This document shows positions 52,109 to 60,416 of a stretch of 64,000 nt of DNA, piece after piece; within the stretch, counting starts at the first letter, position 1, and the number at the start of each line of letters is the position of its first letter. The translations under genes and the position numbers were made by a program. This stretch comes from Pseudoclavibacter sp. AY1H1. GTDB taxonomy: Bacteria > Actinomycetota > Actinomycetes > Actinomycetales > Microbacteriaceae. The stretch lies in the NCBI RefSeq assembly GCF_002931055.1, contig NZ_PSXX01000011.1:91913-155912 (forward strand), read 5' to 3'. The notes below the pieces were generated by a model. It saw nothing but the letters and a program-made list of their open reading frames with translations. It did no database searches and had not been told where the DNA came from.

Positions 52109-53656
52109 CTACTCGAACATGCCCTCGATGGGGCCCCGGGCGAAGTAGATGAGGAAGCCGACCGCCACGATCCACAGCAGCGGAGAGACCTTGCGGGCCT
52201 TGCCCGTGAGGGTCTGCACGAGCACCCACGAGATGAAGCCGGCGCCGATGCCGTTCGCGATGGAGTAGGTGAGCGGCATGATGACGATCGTCAAGAACAC
52301 GGGGAGCGCGACGGAGAAGTCGTCCCACTTCAGCTCGCGCACCTGAGACACCATGAGCACACCGACGACGACCAGCGCCGCGGCGGCCACCTCGAGCGGC
52401 ACGATCTGCGTCAACGGGGTGAAGAACATCGCGAGCAGGAACATGACGCCCGTCACGACGCTCGCGAGGCCAGTGCGGGCCCCCTCGCCGACTCCGGCCG
52501 CAGAGTCGACGAAGATCGTGTTCGACGAGCTCGACGTCGCGCCACCCGCGACGGCGCCGATGCCCTCGACGACCAGCGACGATTTGAGGCGAGGGAAGTT
52601 GCCCTGCTTGTCCTGCAGGCCCGCTTCGCGCGTGAGACCCGTCAGGGAGCCGACCGCGTCGAAGAAGTTCGTGAACACGAGCGTGAAGACGAGCATCACG
52701 CCCGCCAGGACGCCGATGCGCTCGAACGCGCCGAAATCGAACGCGCCGATCAGGCCCAGGTCCGGGACCGAGACGATCTGCGTCGGCAGCACCGGCACGT
52801 TGAGCGACCATCCGCCCTCGTTCTCGAACGCCGGGCCGAGCTTCATGATCGCCTCGACCACGACCGCGACGACCGTCGTGCCGACGATGCCGATGAGCAG
52901 CGCGCCCTTCACGCGGCGCGCCATGAGCACGCCCATCACGATGAGCCCCACCACGAAGATGAGCGTCGGCACCGTTGTGACCGAGCCGCCGACACCCAGC
53001 TGGACGGGCGGCGACGCGTTCCCCGAGGACGTGACGAAGCCCGCATCCACGAGCCCGATGAAGGCCAGGAACAGGCCGATGCCCACCGTGATCGCCGTCT
53101 TCAGCTGCGGCGGCACGGCGTGGAAGATCATCTCGCGCAGACGGGTCGCCGAGAGCACCACGATGACCAGGCCGTTGATGACGACGAGCCCCATCGCCTC
53201 AGCCCACGTCACTTGCTGCACGACATTGACGGCCAGGAAGGAGTTGATGCCGAGCCCCGCTGCCAGACCGAACGGCAGATTCGCGATGACACCGAACAGG
53301 ATCGTCATCACACCGGCAGTGAGCCCCGTGACCGCCGCCACCTGCGAGGCCTGCAGCCAACCGCCCTCCACGTCGAGCGTGGCCTGGTCCTGCGAGAAGC
53401 CGCCGAGGATGAGCGGGTTCAGGATGACGATGTACGCCATTGTCATGAACGTGACGAGCCCGCCGCGGATCTCCCGCGGCACGCTCGAGCCCCGATGCGT
53501 GATCTCGAAGAACGTGTCGATGCGCTCCTTGAACGTCGAGCCGCTGCCGCGTCTCGTCGGCGCGACCATCGTCGCGCGGGCCGGAGCCGCCGCGTGACCG
53601 AGGTCGCCAGCTCCCGCCTGCTCGTGATCGCCTGCGGACTCGTGGCTGTCGCTCAT
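52109..53656 (-). CDS. NCS2 purine permease (AzgA/GhxP-like)
   Basis: A 515-residue permease with about 12-14 helices. The pattern FTMAYIVxLNP is seen as FMTMAYIVILNPLIL, with AAGLGINSFLAVNVV, the substrate-binding TNFFDAVGSLTGL and TSSSSNTIFVDSAAGVGEGAR. These match the AzgA-like branch of the nucleobase/cation symporters, which take up adenine, guanine or hypoxanthine. An unusually long charged N-terminal tail (about 45 residues) precedes the first conserved block. It is divergent from the uracil-type permease at 53864. Confidence 0.92.
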   Translation of the reverse strand: MSDSHESAGDHEQAGAGDLGHAAAPARATMVAPTRRGSGSTFKERIDTFFEITHRGSSVPREIRGGLVTFMTMAYIVILNPLILGGFSQDQATLDVEGGWLQASQVAAVTGLTAGVMTILFGVIANLPFGLAAGLGINSFLAVNVVQQVTWAEAMGLVVINGLVIVVLSATRLREMIFHAVPPQLKTAITVGIGLFLAFIGLVDAGFVTSSGNASPPVQLGVGGSVTTVPTLIFVVGLIVMGVLMARRVKGALLIGIVGTTVVAVVVEAIMKLGPAFENEGGWSLNVPVLPTQIVSVPDLGLIGAFDFGAFERIGVLAGVMLVFTLVFTNFFDAVGSLTGLTREAGLQDKQGNFPRLKSSLVVEGIGAVAGGATSSSSNTIFVDSAAGVGEGARTGLASVVTGVMFLLAMFFTPLTQIVPLEVAAAALVVVGVLMVSQVRELKWDDFSVALPVFLTIVIMPLTYSIANGIGAGFISWVLVQTLTGKARKVSPLLWIVAVGFLIYFARGPIEGMFE

Positions 53657-53863
53657 GCGGCTCCCCTGATCGTGCTGCTCGCGTTAACAGGGACAAGCGT
53701 AGTCAGCGCGCGAGACCGGCGAGGCGCGCACCGAACGCAGCGACCGACCCCGCCGCGACCCCGGGCGCGCCGACCCTCACCCGATCCCCTAATCTCGTAG
53801 AGGTCACGCGCCGCTCCCCCGCGCAGGCCCAACCCCGCCGAACGACCTGGAAGCGAGACCATC

Positions 53864-55198
53864 GTGGCACTGCCCTGGAAACTGCACGGAGACGGCAAGA
53901 ACGTCCCCGCGAGCGACATCGTGCTCCCCGAGGAGCGGCTCACCTGGCCGCGCACCATCGGCCTCGGCGCGCAGCACGTCGTCGCGATGTTCGGAGCGAC
54001 ATTCCTGGTGCCGCTGCTCACCGGCTTCCCGCCATCGACGACGCTGCTGTTCTCCGGCATCGGCACGATGCTGTTCCTCCTCATCACCCGCAACCGGGTG
54101 CCCAGCTACCTCGGCTCATCATTCGCGTTCATCGCGCCGATCCTCGCCGCCGTCGCATCCGACGGGCAGGGCGTCGCCCTCGCCGGCATCATCGTCGTCG
54201 GCGCGCTCCTCGCCGTCGTCGGCCTCATCGTGAACCTCGCGGGCACGCGCTGGATCAACCTGCTCATGCCGCCCGTCGTGGCAGGAACGATCGTCGCCCT
54301 CATCGGCTTCAACCTCGCACCCGCCGCGAAGAACAACTTCGAAGCCTCCCCGATCGTCGCCTCCATCACGCTGCTGACGGTCATCGTCGTCGCCGTCGCC
54401 TTCAAGGGCATGATCGGTCGCCTGTCGATCCTCATCGGCGTGGTCGTCGGCTACATCGTCGCCGCGTTCATGGGCCAGGTCGACCTCGCCGGGCTCGACG
54501 AGGCCGCGTGGGTCGGGCTCCCCACGTTCACGGCCCCCGTCTTCGCCGCCGAGCACCTCCTCGTCTACCTCATGTTCGTGCCCGTCGTGCTCGCGCTCAT
54601 CGCCGAGAACGTCGGTCACGTGAAGGGCGTCGGCCAGCTCACGAACCGCAACCTCGACCCCATGGCCGGCCGCGCGCTGCTCGCCGACGGCCTCGCGACC
54701 GTGCTCTCCGGCTTCGGCGGCGGCTCCCCCACGACCACGTACGGCGAGAACATCGGCGTCATGTCGGCAACCCGCGTCTACTCGACGGCCGCATACTGGG
54801 TCGCGGCGATCGCCGCCATCCTCCTCGCCCTCTCGCCCAAGGTGGGAGTGCTCATCGCGAGCGTCCCCGGCGGCGTGCTCGGCGGCATCACCACCGCCCT
54901 GTACGGCCTGATCGGCATCATCGGCGTGCGCATCTGGCTCGAGAACAAGGTCGACTTCTCGTCACCGACCAACCAGTTCACGGCGGGCGTCGGCCTCATC
55001 GTCGCGATCGGCGACTTCACCATCAACAGCGGTCAGGTCACGTTCGGCGGCATCGTCCTCGGCACCGTGGCGACGCTCGTCGTCTACCACCTCATGAGCG
55101 GCATCGCCCGGCTCCGTGGCTCCGACGCCGACGACGCTGGTGACGACCTCGTCGCCGGCGCCGACGGGGCAGCGGATGCGGAGCGCACAACGCGCTAG
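53864..55198 (+). CDS. uraA: NCS2 uracil permease (UraA-like)
   Basis: A 444-residue nucleobase:proton symporter. LGAQHVVAMFGATFLVPLLTG is the classic N-terminal signature, with VPSYLGSSFAFIAP and VALIAENVGHVKG (conserved Glu on TM8); GGSPTTTYGENIGVM is the TM10 motif. These residues line the uracil site in UraA. The start is GTG 53864. It faces the purine permease across a 207-base promoter gap, so salvage of both base classes may be regulated together; I saw no riboswitch-like fold there. A long hairpin follows its stop. Confidence 0.92.
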   Translation: MALPWKLHGDGKNVPASDIVLPEERLTWPRTIGLGAQHVVAMFGATFLVPLLTGFPPSTTLLFSGIGTMLFLLITRNRVPSYLGSSFAFIAPILAAVASDGQGVALAGIIVVGALLAVVGLIVNLAGTRWINLLMPPVVAGTIVALIGFNLAPAAKNNFEASPIVASITLLTVIVVAVAFKGMIGRLSILIGVVVGYIVAAFMGQVDLAGLDEAAWVGLPTFTAPVFAAEHLLVYLMFVPVVLALIAENVGHVKGVGQLTNRNLDPMAGRALLADGLATVLSGFGGGSPTTTYGENIGVMSATRVYSTAAYWVAAIAAILLALSPKVGVLIASVPGGVLGGITTALYGLIGIIGVRIWLENKVDFSSPTNQFTAGVGLIVAIGDFTINSGQVTFGGIVLGTVATLVVYHLMSGIARLRGSDADDAGDDLVAGADGAADAERTTR

Positions 55199-55233
55199 CC
55201 GCATCCCTCGCTACGCTCACCCCTCAACTCTGC

Positions 55234-55290
55234 CGAAAGCGGACTTGTGGTCGTCAAACCTCGAGTTTGACGACCACAAGTCCGCTTTCG
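55234..55290. terminator. Long perfect hairpin between convergent genes
   Basis: 26-base arms (55234-55259 and 55265-55290) pair perfectly around a five-base loop. The arm contains TTGTGGTCGTCAA, shared with the hairpin at 63904. It lies 35 bases past the uracil permease stop, so it likely ends transcription; it belongs to a wider hairpin family in this window. Confidence 0.85.
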
Positions 55291-55302
55291 ACGTTCGGGG
55301 AG

Positions 55303-55350
55303 AGGAGGGAGGGAGGGAGGGAGGGAGGGAGGGCGGGAGAGAGGGAGGGG
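55303..55350 (+). repeat. (GGGA)n purine tract
   Basis: Nearly uninterrupted GGGA/GAGG repeats with at least eight runs of three or more G on the plus strand, ending one base before the stop codon of the convergent gene. Potential G-quadruplex sequence and slippage-prone. Confidence 0.85.
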
Positions 55351-55351
55351 G

Positions 55352-56140
55352 CTAGGAGAGGGCCAGCTCGAGGGCGTCAAGCCATGCGCCCCAGTGGGCT
55401 TTCCACAGCTCGATCTCGTCGACCACCTGCAGCTTCTCGTGCGCGATCGCGAGCTTCGTGCGCCCGTTCGGTGCAGCGTCGAACGTGAACAGGAGCCCAC
55501 CGAACGGCTGCGCGTCGCGAGCGATGAGCACCTTGTAGGTCTTCGACGCGACCTTGGAGCGGAACTCCGTCTCGAAGCCGAGCAGCGCATCCCGGGCCGC
55601 GTCGTCGGCGATCAGCGCCCTGAGCACCTCGCGGTCGACGGGCAGCGTTCGCGAGCGGTTCGCCGTGAACGTGCCGTCCGGCATCTGCCCCGCGAGACGC
55701 CGGCCCGTCATGCGCTCGAAGCTGACCGCGATGCCCTGGCTCCACCAGCCGTTTTGCGTCGAGTTCGCCATGACCCACTCGACGATGCGCGGATGCGCCG
55801 CGTCGCGCCCCACACCCGCGTCGATCGCGTCGATCCAGTCGTCCCATCCCTGCCCGGTCTGCGCGCGGATCGCCGCGTCGGAGTGCATCGGCGGCGCCAC
55901 CCACTCGTGCCGGGACGCCTCGCCGATTCTCTCGGCGGCACCCGAGGTCGGCTCGGGCGCTGGGTGTGTGGGTGCCGCGGTGGATGCTCCGGTGGATGCG
56001 GCAGCACCCGCATTCTCGCTCGACTCGGCGCATGCATCCGCCCCGCCACCGAGCAGCTCGGCACGTCGCGCGAGCGTCTCCTGGAGCCGCGCTCGCATCT
56101 TCGCGCCGACGGCCTCTGGAATCTCCGCTTGTGATCTCAC
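55352..56140 (-). CDS. DUF4287-like protein with SRPBCC-like C-terminal half
   Basis: A 262-residue hypothetical protein. After an Ala/Pro-rich low-complexity N-terminus (~70 residues), residues ~80-165 contain TGQGWDDWIDAID, HPRIVEWVM, NGWWSQGIAVSFERMTG and GTFTANRSRT, the pattern of the DUF4287 domain. The last 90 residues (KVLIARDAQPFGGLLFTF, then RTKLAIAHEKLQVVDEIELW and WGAWLDALE) look like an AHSA1/SRPBCC ligand-binding fold. The combination is known in actinobacteria, with no assigned function. GTG 56140 start; no strong ribosome-binding site. Confidence 0.65.
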   Translation of the reverse strand: MRSQAEIPEAVGAKMRARLQETLARRAELLGGGADACAESSENAGAAASTGASTAAPTHPAPEPTSGAAERIGEASRHEWVAPPMHSDAAIRAQTGQGWDDWIDAIDAGVGRDAAHPRIVEWVMANSTQNGWWSQGIAVSFERMTGRRLAGQMPDGTFTANRSRTLPVDREVLRALIADDAARDALLGFETEFRSKVASKTYKVLIARDAQPFGGLLFTFDAAPNGRTKLAIAHEKLQVVDEIELWKAHWGAWLDALELALS

Positions 56141-56260
56141 GTCGCATCCCCTCGTCCTTGGTCACACTACTCAGCGCAGCCCCGCCCGGCCGCAGTCCCC
56201 TCAGCCACCCAGCAGCCCCAGTCACCCAGCAGACTCAGCCGCTCAGCCCCCACCCGCGAC

Positions 56261-56316
56261 AGACATGTGGGAAGTGCAGCTTCCCGCCCTCGGGAAGCTG
56301 CACTTCTCACATGTCT
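56261..56316. repeat. Long hairpin in a divergent promoter region
   Basis: AGACATGTGGGAAGTGCAGC plus six more bases (56261-56286) pairs with 56291-56316, with a single G-T mismatch that would be a G-U pair in RNA, and a four-base loop. Unlike the others it lies between two divergent genes. Confidence 0.8.
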
Positions 56317-56415
56317 GCGTGGCGGCGCGGACTGGGCGGCAAGACGCGTGGGACAGCTCACGGAGACCCGCCACCGGCTTGGCGACCGCATTCGGATAAC
56401 TGTCCACAGCCAATT

Positions 56416-56441
56416 TGGCAGCGCTACTGGTAGCGCTGCCA
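56416..56441. promoter_or_regulatory. LacI-family-type double operator
   Basis: A perfect 11-4-11 inverted repeat. The right half TGGTAGCGCTGCCA (56428-56441) fits the general LacI-family half-site pattern TGnnAnCGnTnnCA; the left half TGGCAGCGCTACTG (56416-56429) fits except for the last two bases. It lies 113 bases before the sugar-binding protein gene. The T-run that follows would also allow reading it as a terminator, but it sits in a divergent 5' region. Confidence 0.6.
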
Positions 56442-56553
56442 TTTTTGGGCTAGTGTCACGAAGCAAGCTGGCGAACAGCCCCGGATCTCGGTCAGAGGCC
56501 CTCCACCCCACTCACGCCGCCAGCAGCATCCGCCAGATTTCAAAGGAGAAATC

Positions 56554-57636
56554 ATGCACACTCGTCGACCCAAATCGCGCTTCAGGATGGGCACAGCACT
56601 CGTCGCCACGGCCTCCGCCGTGGTCCTCCTCGCCGGATGCACGAGCGCACCGGCAGAAGGTGGCGGCGGTTCCGCAGGAGGCGAGGACGGCAAGTTCGTC
56701 ATCGGCTTCCAGCAGCCCCTCGGCGGCCAGGCCTGGCGCGAGATGGGCCTCGCCTCCCTCCAGGCGCTCGCGAACTCCCCCGAGTACATCGACAAGGTCG
56801 AGCTCAAGATCGTGCGCACGGACGACAACGACGCGGCCCAGCAGAACGCCGCCATGCAGAACCTCATCGCCGACGGCGTCGACCTCATCCTCTTCGACCC
56901 GGCCTCCTCCAGCGGCGCGGACCCCGCCATCGCGCAGGCGACCGCGCAGGGCATCCCCGTGATCGCCAACGGCGGGCCCTACGAGAGCGAGGACGTCTAC
57001 ACCGTCTCCACCGACTGGGCGAGCGCCGGCACCATCGGCGCCGAATGGCTGCTCGAGAACCTCACCGACAACAAGGACGTCGCGGTGCTCGAGGGCCTCG
57101 CCGGCGTTCCCCTCAACGAGGGCTCCATGCCGGGCGTCATCGACGCGCTCGAGGCCGGCGGCGCATCCGTCGTCGCCCAGGACACCAACGGCTGGAACGA
57201 GGCCACCGCGCAGGAGTCGATGGCCAACATCCTCCGCTCCAACCCGGACATCGGCGGCGTCTACTCCTTCCTCACGGGAGGCCAGGGCGTGGCCGAGGCC
57301 TACAAGGCCGCCGGGATCCCCTTCGTCCCCACCGTCGGCGGCTCCGGCTACAACGGCGAGGCCTGCGCCCTCGTCGAGTACGCCCCCGAGGGCTTCACGG
57401 GCAACATGATCTTCGGCCAGCCGTCGATCTACGCGAAGGGCCTCGAACAGGCCGTCCTGCTCCTCGAAGGCCAGGAGATCGAACGCGAGCAGTTCTTCCC
57501 GCCGCTCGAGATCACCACGGAGAACGCCGCCGACTACTGCCTCGAAGACCGCCCCGCGAACTTCCAGCTCGGCTACGACTTCCCCGGCCTCGACCTGAAG
57601 CTCGAGGACGTCATGGAGTACTACTCCGGGTCCTAG
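56554..57636 (+). CDS. Sugar ABC transporter substrate-binding lipoprotein (RbsB-like)
   Basis: A 360-residue periplasmic-binding-protein type 1 family member, lipid-anchored outside the membrane. The signal ends in the lipobox LLAGC with Cys near residue 29, then a Gly/Ser-rich spacer. The mature domain has VIGFQQPLGGQAWREM, NAAMQNLIADGVDLILFDP, GIPVIANGGPY and the hinge VYSFLTGGQGVAEAY. It should deliver a monosaccharide or polyol to the permeases encoded downstream. The ligand is not identifiable. ATG 56554 has AAAGGAG upstream. A hairpin follows the gene, typical for raising binding-protein expression over the rest of the operon. Confidence 0.9.
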   Translation: MHTRRPKSRFRMGTALVATASAVVLLAGCTSAPAEGGGGSAGGEDGKFVIGFQQPLGGQAWREMGLASLQALANSPEYIDKVELKIVRTDDNDAAQQNAAMQNLIADGVDLILFDPASSSGADPAIAQATAQGIPVIANGGPYESEDVYTVSTDWASAGTIGAEWLLENLTDNKDVAVLEGLAGVPLNEGSMPGVIDALEAGGASVVAQDTNGWNEATAQESMANILRSNPDIGGVYSFLTGGQGVAEAYKAAGIPFVPTVGGSGYNGEACALVEYAPEGFTGNMIFGQPSIYAKGLEQAVLLLEGQEIEREQFFPPLEITTENAADYCLEDRPANFQLGYDFPGLDLKLEDVMEYYSGS

Positions 57637-57643
57637 GGCACCG

Positions 57644-57670
57644 CGGCAGCCCTCACCAGCAGGGCTGCCG
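57644..57670 (+). terminator. Intra-operon hairpin between binding protein and ATPase genes
   Basis: CGGCAGCCCT (57644-57653) pairs with AGGGCTGCCG (57661-57670) around a seven-base loop, just after the stop of the binding-protein gene. No T-run follows, so it is more likely an mRNA stabiliser or partial attenuator. Confidence 0.65.
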
Positions 57671-57711
57671 CCAGCTCTCACTCGAACCGATCAGCGAGGA
57701 CACATCGAGTC

Positions 57712-59400
57712 ATGAATGCAAGTGAAGTGGGCGCCGCGGACGTCGCCGCGGCGCCCGGGCAGGCGGAAGCCACCCGGCCGGCACGCACCGGGAACGCGGG
57801 GTCGGGCGAGGCGCTCCTCGTCGCGACCGACCTGGTGAAGAGCTATGGCCCGGTCAAGGCCGTGCAGGGGGTGAGCTTCGTCTGCCACCCCGGCGAGGTG
57901 CTCGCCCTCGTGGGCGAGAACGGCGCGGGAAAGAGCACCGTCGCGAAGATGCTGGCGGGCGCGGTCACCCCCACGTCCGGCACCATCACGGTCGAGGATG
58001 CGCCGCTCGCCTCAGGGAGCGTGCGACTGTCGCGTCGTTCCGGCGTGCGCTGCGCGTTCCAGGAGCTGGCCCTGGTGCCCGAATGGACCGTCGCCGAGAA
58101 CCTGAGCCTCCCGGACGGGGCACCGCTGCGCGGCTTCTCGCAGAAGAAGGCGATCAGCGCGGCGAGCGCCCTGCTCGATTCGCTCGACCTCCCCCAGATC
58201 GACCCTCGGGCGCTCGTCTCCGACCTGTCGCTCGCCAACCGGCAGCTCGTCGAGATCGCGCGGGCCTTCGCCGGCGAGCCGAAGCTGCTCATCCTCGACG
58301 AAGCGTCATCCGCCCTCACCCCTCCCGGTGTCGAGTGGCTGTTCACCCGCATCCGCGAGCTCACCGCACGCGGCGGCAGCGTCATCTACGTGTCGCACCG
58401 ACTCGGGGAGATCGCCGAGATCGCCGACCGCGGCATCGTGCTGCGCGACGGCGGCCTCGCCGGAGAGTTCTCTCGCGGCTCCTGGACCGACGACGAGCTC
58501 ATCTCGCTCATGGCTGGCCGCAAGGCCGAGCGGTTCTTCCCCGACCCGCCCGCCCGGACCCGCGAGGGCGACGTCCTCGACGTGGAAGGGCTGCGAGCCG
58601 AAGGCGTGCACGGCATCTCGCTCACCATCGGCGCGGGCGAGATCGTCGGCATCGGCGGTCTCGCGGGGCACGGGCAGGCTGAGCTGCTGCGCGCGCTGTT
58701 CGGCGCATCCGCCGCCACGGCAGACTCGTGGACGATCGACGGCGACTCCGTCACCCGCCTCACGCCCGTCCGCGGCGTGCGCCGCGGCCTCGGCTACGTG
58801 CCGGAAGACCGCAAGAAGGAAGGGCTCGCGCTCGAGCTCGGCGTCGGAGAGAACCTCCTCGCGCCCTGGTTCAAGGCCTGGCAGCTCGGCGGCAAGCCAC
58901 GTCTCGCCCGCGAGCGCGGCTGGCTCGACGGCGTGCTCGCCGCCCTCTCCGTGCGAACGCGCGGCCCCCTCGAAGCGGCCGGCTCGCTCTCCGGCGGCAA
59001 CCAGCAGAAGCTCGTCTTCGGCAGGTGGATGAACCGCTCCCGGTCCGTCATCCTGCTGCACGACCCCACGCGCGGCATCGACGTGCGTGCCAAGCAGGAG
59101 CTGTACGGCGCGATCGTCGACCTCGCGAAGCAGGGCGTCGGCGTCCTCTGGTTCTCCACCGAGGTCGAGGAGCTCGTGCACGTGTGCCACCGGGTGCTCG
59201 TGCTCTACAACGGGCAGATCACCGACGAGCTCGCCGGTGAGCGACTGACCGCGGATGCCATCGTCGGCGCCGCTGTCGGCGTGACGGGCAGCATCCAGAC
59301 CGTCTCGGCCGCCGAGCTCGAGGAAGCGGCGAGCGAAGCCGCGAAGACGCCAACGCGCGGCAGGGCAGCGCGCGAGAAGACATCGAGGAGCAGCAGATGA
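57712..59400 (+). CDS. Sugar ABC transporter ATP-binding protein (RbsA-like, two NBDs)
   Basis: A 562-residue duplicated ATPase that powers sugar import. NBD1 (~35-270): Walker A GENGAGKSTVAK, a diverged signature DLSLANRQLVEIARAF, and Walker B LLILDEASSALT. NBD2 (~285-520): a degenerate Walker A (GGLAGHGQAELL), normal signature LSGGNQQKLVFGRW, and Walker B VILLHDPTRGID. This asymmetry, with one consensus site, is normal for RbsA/MglA proteins. An N-terminal Ala-rich extension (~33 residues) and a basic C-terminal tail are extra. Its stop overlaps the first permease start (ATGA). Confidence 0.93.
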   Translation: MNASEVGAADVAAAPGQAEATRPARTGNAGSGEALLVATDLVKSYGPVKAVQGVSFVCHPGEVLALVGENGAGKSTVAKMLAGAVTPTSGTITVEDAPLASGSVRLSRRSGVRCAFQELALVPEWTVAENLSLPDGAPLRGFSQKKAISAASALLDSLDLPQIDPRALVSDLSLANRQLVEIARAFAGEPKLLILDEASSALTPPGVEWLFTRIRELTARGGSVIYVSHRLGEIAEIADRGIVLRDGGLAGEFSRGSWTDDELISLMAGRKAERFFPDPPARTREGDVLDVEGLRAEGVHGISLTIGAGEIVGIGGLAGHGQAELLRALFGASAATADSWTIDGDSVTRLTPVRGVRRGLGYVPEDRKKEGLALELGVGENLLAPWFKAWQLGGKPRLARERGWLDGVLAALSVRTRGPLEAAGSLSGGNQQKLVFGRWMNRSRSVILLHDPTRGIDVRAKQELYGAIVDLAKQGVGVLWFSTEVEELVHVCHRVLVLYNGQITDELAGERLTADAIVGAAVGVTGSIQTVSAAELEEAASEAAKTPTRGRAAREKTSRSSR

Positions 59401-60416
59401 CCGCCACCGTCACCCCTCCACCGGCGCAGCCGGTCACCCGGGCCGTCGCGCGCCGACAGGGGCTCGTCAGGCTGCGACGCGAGGGCGCGTTCGCCCCCGC
59501 CGCGGCGTTCGTCGTGTTCCTGGTCGTCTACCTCATCATCAACCCGGAGCTGCTCACGCGCTTCCAGCTGCAGACGGCCGCGAACCTCGTCGTGCCGCTC
59601 GCGTTCGTCGCGCTCGGCCAGCTGCTCATCGTGCTCGTCGGCGGCATCGACATCTCCATCGGCGCCATCATGAGCCTCTCCAACGTGGTCTTCGCGGCCC
59701 AGACCGAGGTCGTGCCCATCCCCATCGCCGTGCTCCTCGGCCTCGCGACGGGCCTCGCCTGCGGCCTCTTCAACGGATTCCTCGTCTCCTACGGGGGACT
59801 CCCCGCCATCGCGGTGACGCTGGCGAGCGCCTTCATCTTCGGCTCGCTCGCCCGCGAGGTCATGGACAGGCCAGGCGGCAACATCACCACCGAGTTCCAT
59901 CTGGCGACGAGCGGCGAGGCCATCCCCTTCGTGCCCGTCGCCCTCGTCTGGCTGACCATCATCGCCGTGCTGCTCTGGTTCGTCCTGCAGCGCAGCGCCC
60001 TCGGCAGGCACATCTACGGCGTCGGATCGAACATGGACAGCATCCGCGCCGCGGGCCTCAACGCCCGCCTCACGAAGCTCGCCGCCTTCGGCATCGCCGG
60101 CGTGCTCACCGCCACGGGCGCCATCATGCTCGCCGGCTCCACCATGACCGGCGACCCGCGAAGCGGCGACCCCTACCTGCTCTCCTCGATCGCCGCCGTC
60201 GCCCTCGCCGGCGCCAGCTTCACGGGCGGACGAGGCAGCATCATCGGCACCATCCTCGCCGGCATCACCCTCGGCCTCATCGGCAACCTGCTCTTCTTCG
60301 CAGGCATCAACTCGTACTGGCAGTACGTCATCTCGGCGCTCATCATCGTCTCGGTCGTGGGCATCCCCGTCGTCTGGCGAAAGCTGTCGTTCGCTCGGAA
60401 GGGAGCACGGTCATGA
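59397..60416 (+). CDS. Sugar ABC transporter permease (RbsC-like), first
   Basis: A 339-residue membrane component with about ten helices. Family blocks are visible: LLIVLVGGIDISIGAIMSLS, GLACGLFNGFLVSYGGLPAI, YGVGSNMDSIRAAGLNARL (coupling loop contacting the ATPase) and LLSSIAAVALAGASFTGGRGS. ATG 59397 overlaps the ATPase stop by four bases, and its own stop overlaps the next permease start. Two different permeases in one operon, rather than one homodimer, resembles the ytfT/yjfF and similar heterodimeric systems. Confidence 0.92.
   Translation: MTATVTPPPAQPVTRAVARRQGLVRLRREGAFAPAAAFVVFLVVYLIINPELLTRFQLQTAANLVVPLAFVALGQLLIVLVGGIDISIGAIMSLSNVVFAAQTEVVPIPIAVLLGLATGLACGLFNGFLVSYGGLPAIAVTLASAFIFGSLAREVMDRPGGNITTEFHLATSGEAIPFVPVALVWLTIIAVLLWFVLQRSALGRHIYGVGSNMDSIRAAGLNARLTKLAAFGIAGVLTATGAIMLAGSTMTGDPRSGDPYLLSSIAAVALAGASFTGGRGSIIGTILAGITLGLIGNLLFFAGINSYWQYVISALIIVSVVGIPVVWRKLSFARKGARS

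Noticed and set aside
51866..53800. 644-codon plus-strand open frame across the purine permease region
   Set aside because: Asp/Arg/His-rich with no motifs, antisense to a clear NCS2 permease with correct motifs and start.
53657..53863. Purine riboswitch between the two nucleobase permeases
   Set aside because: I could not find the conserved three-way junction or loop-loop motifs; only an ordinary divergent promoter gap is supported.
56416..56447. Reading the 11-4-11 repeat plus T-run as a transcription terminator
   Set aside because: It lies in a divergent 5' region with no upstream plus-strand gene to terminate, and both halves match the LacI half-site pattern; kept as an operator with moderate confidence.
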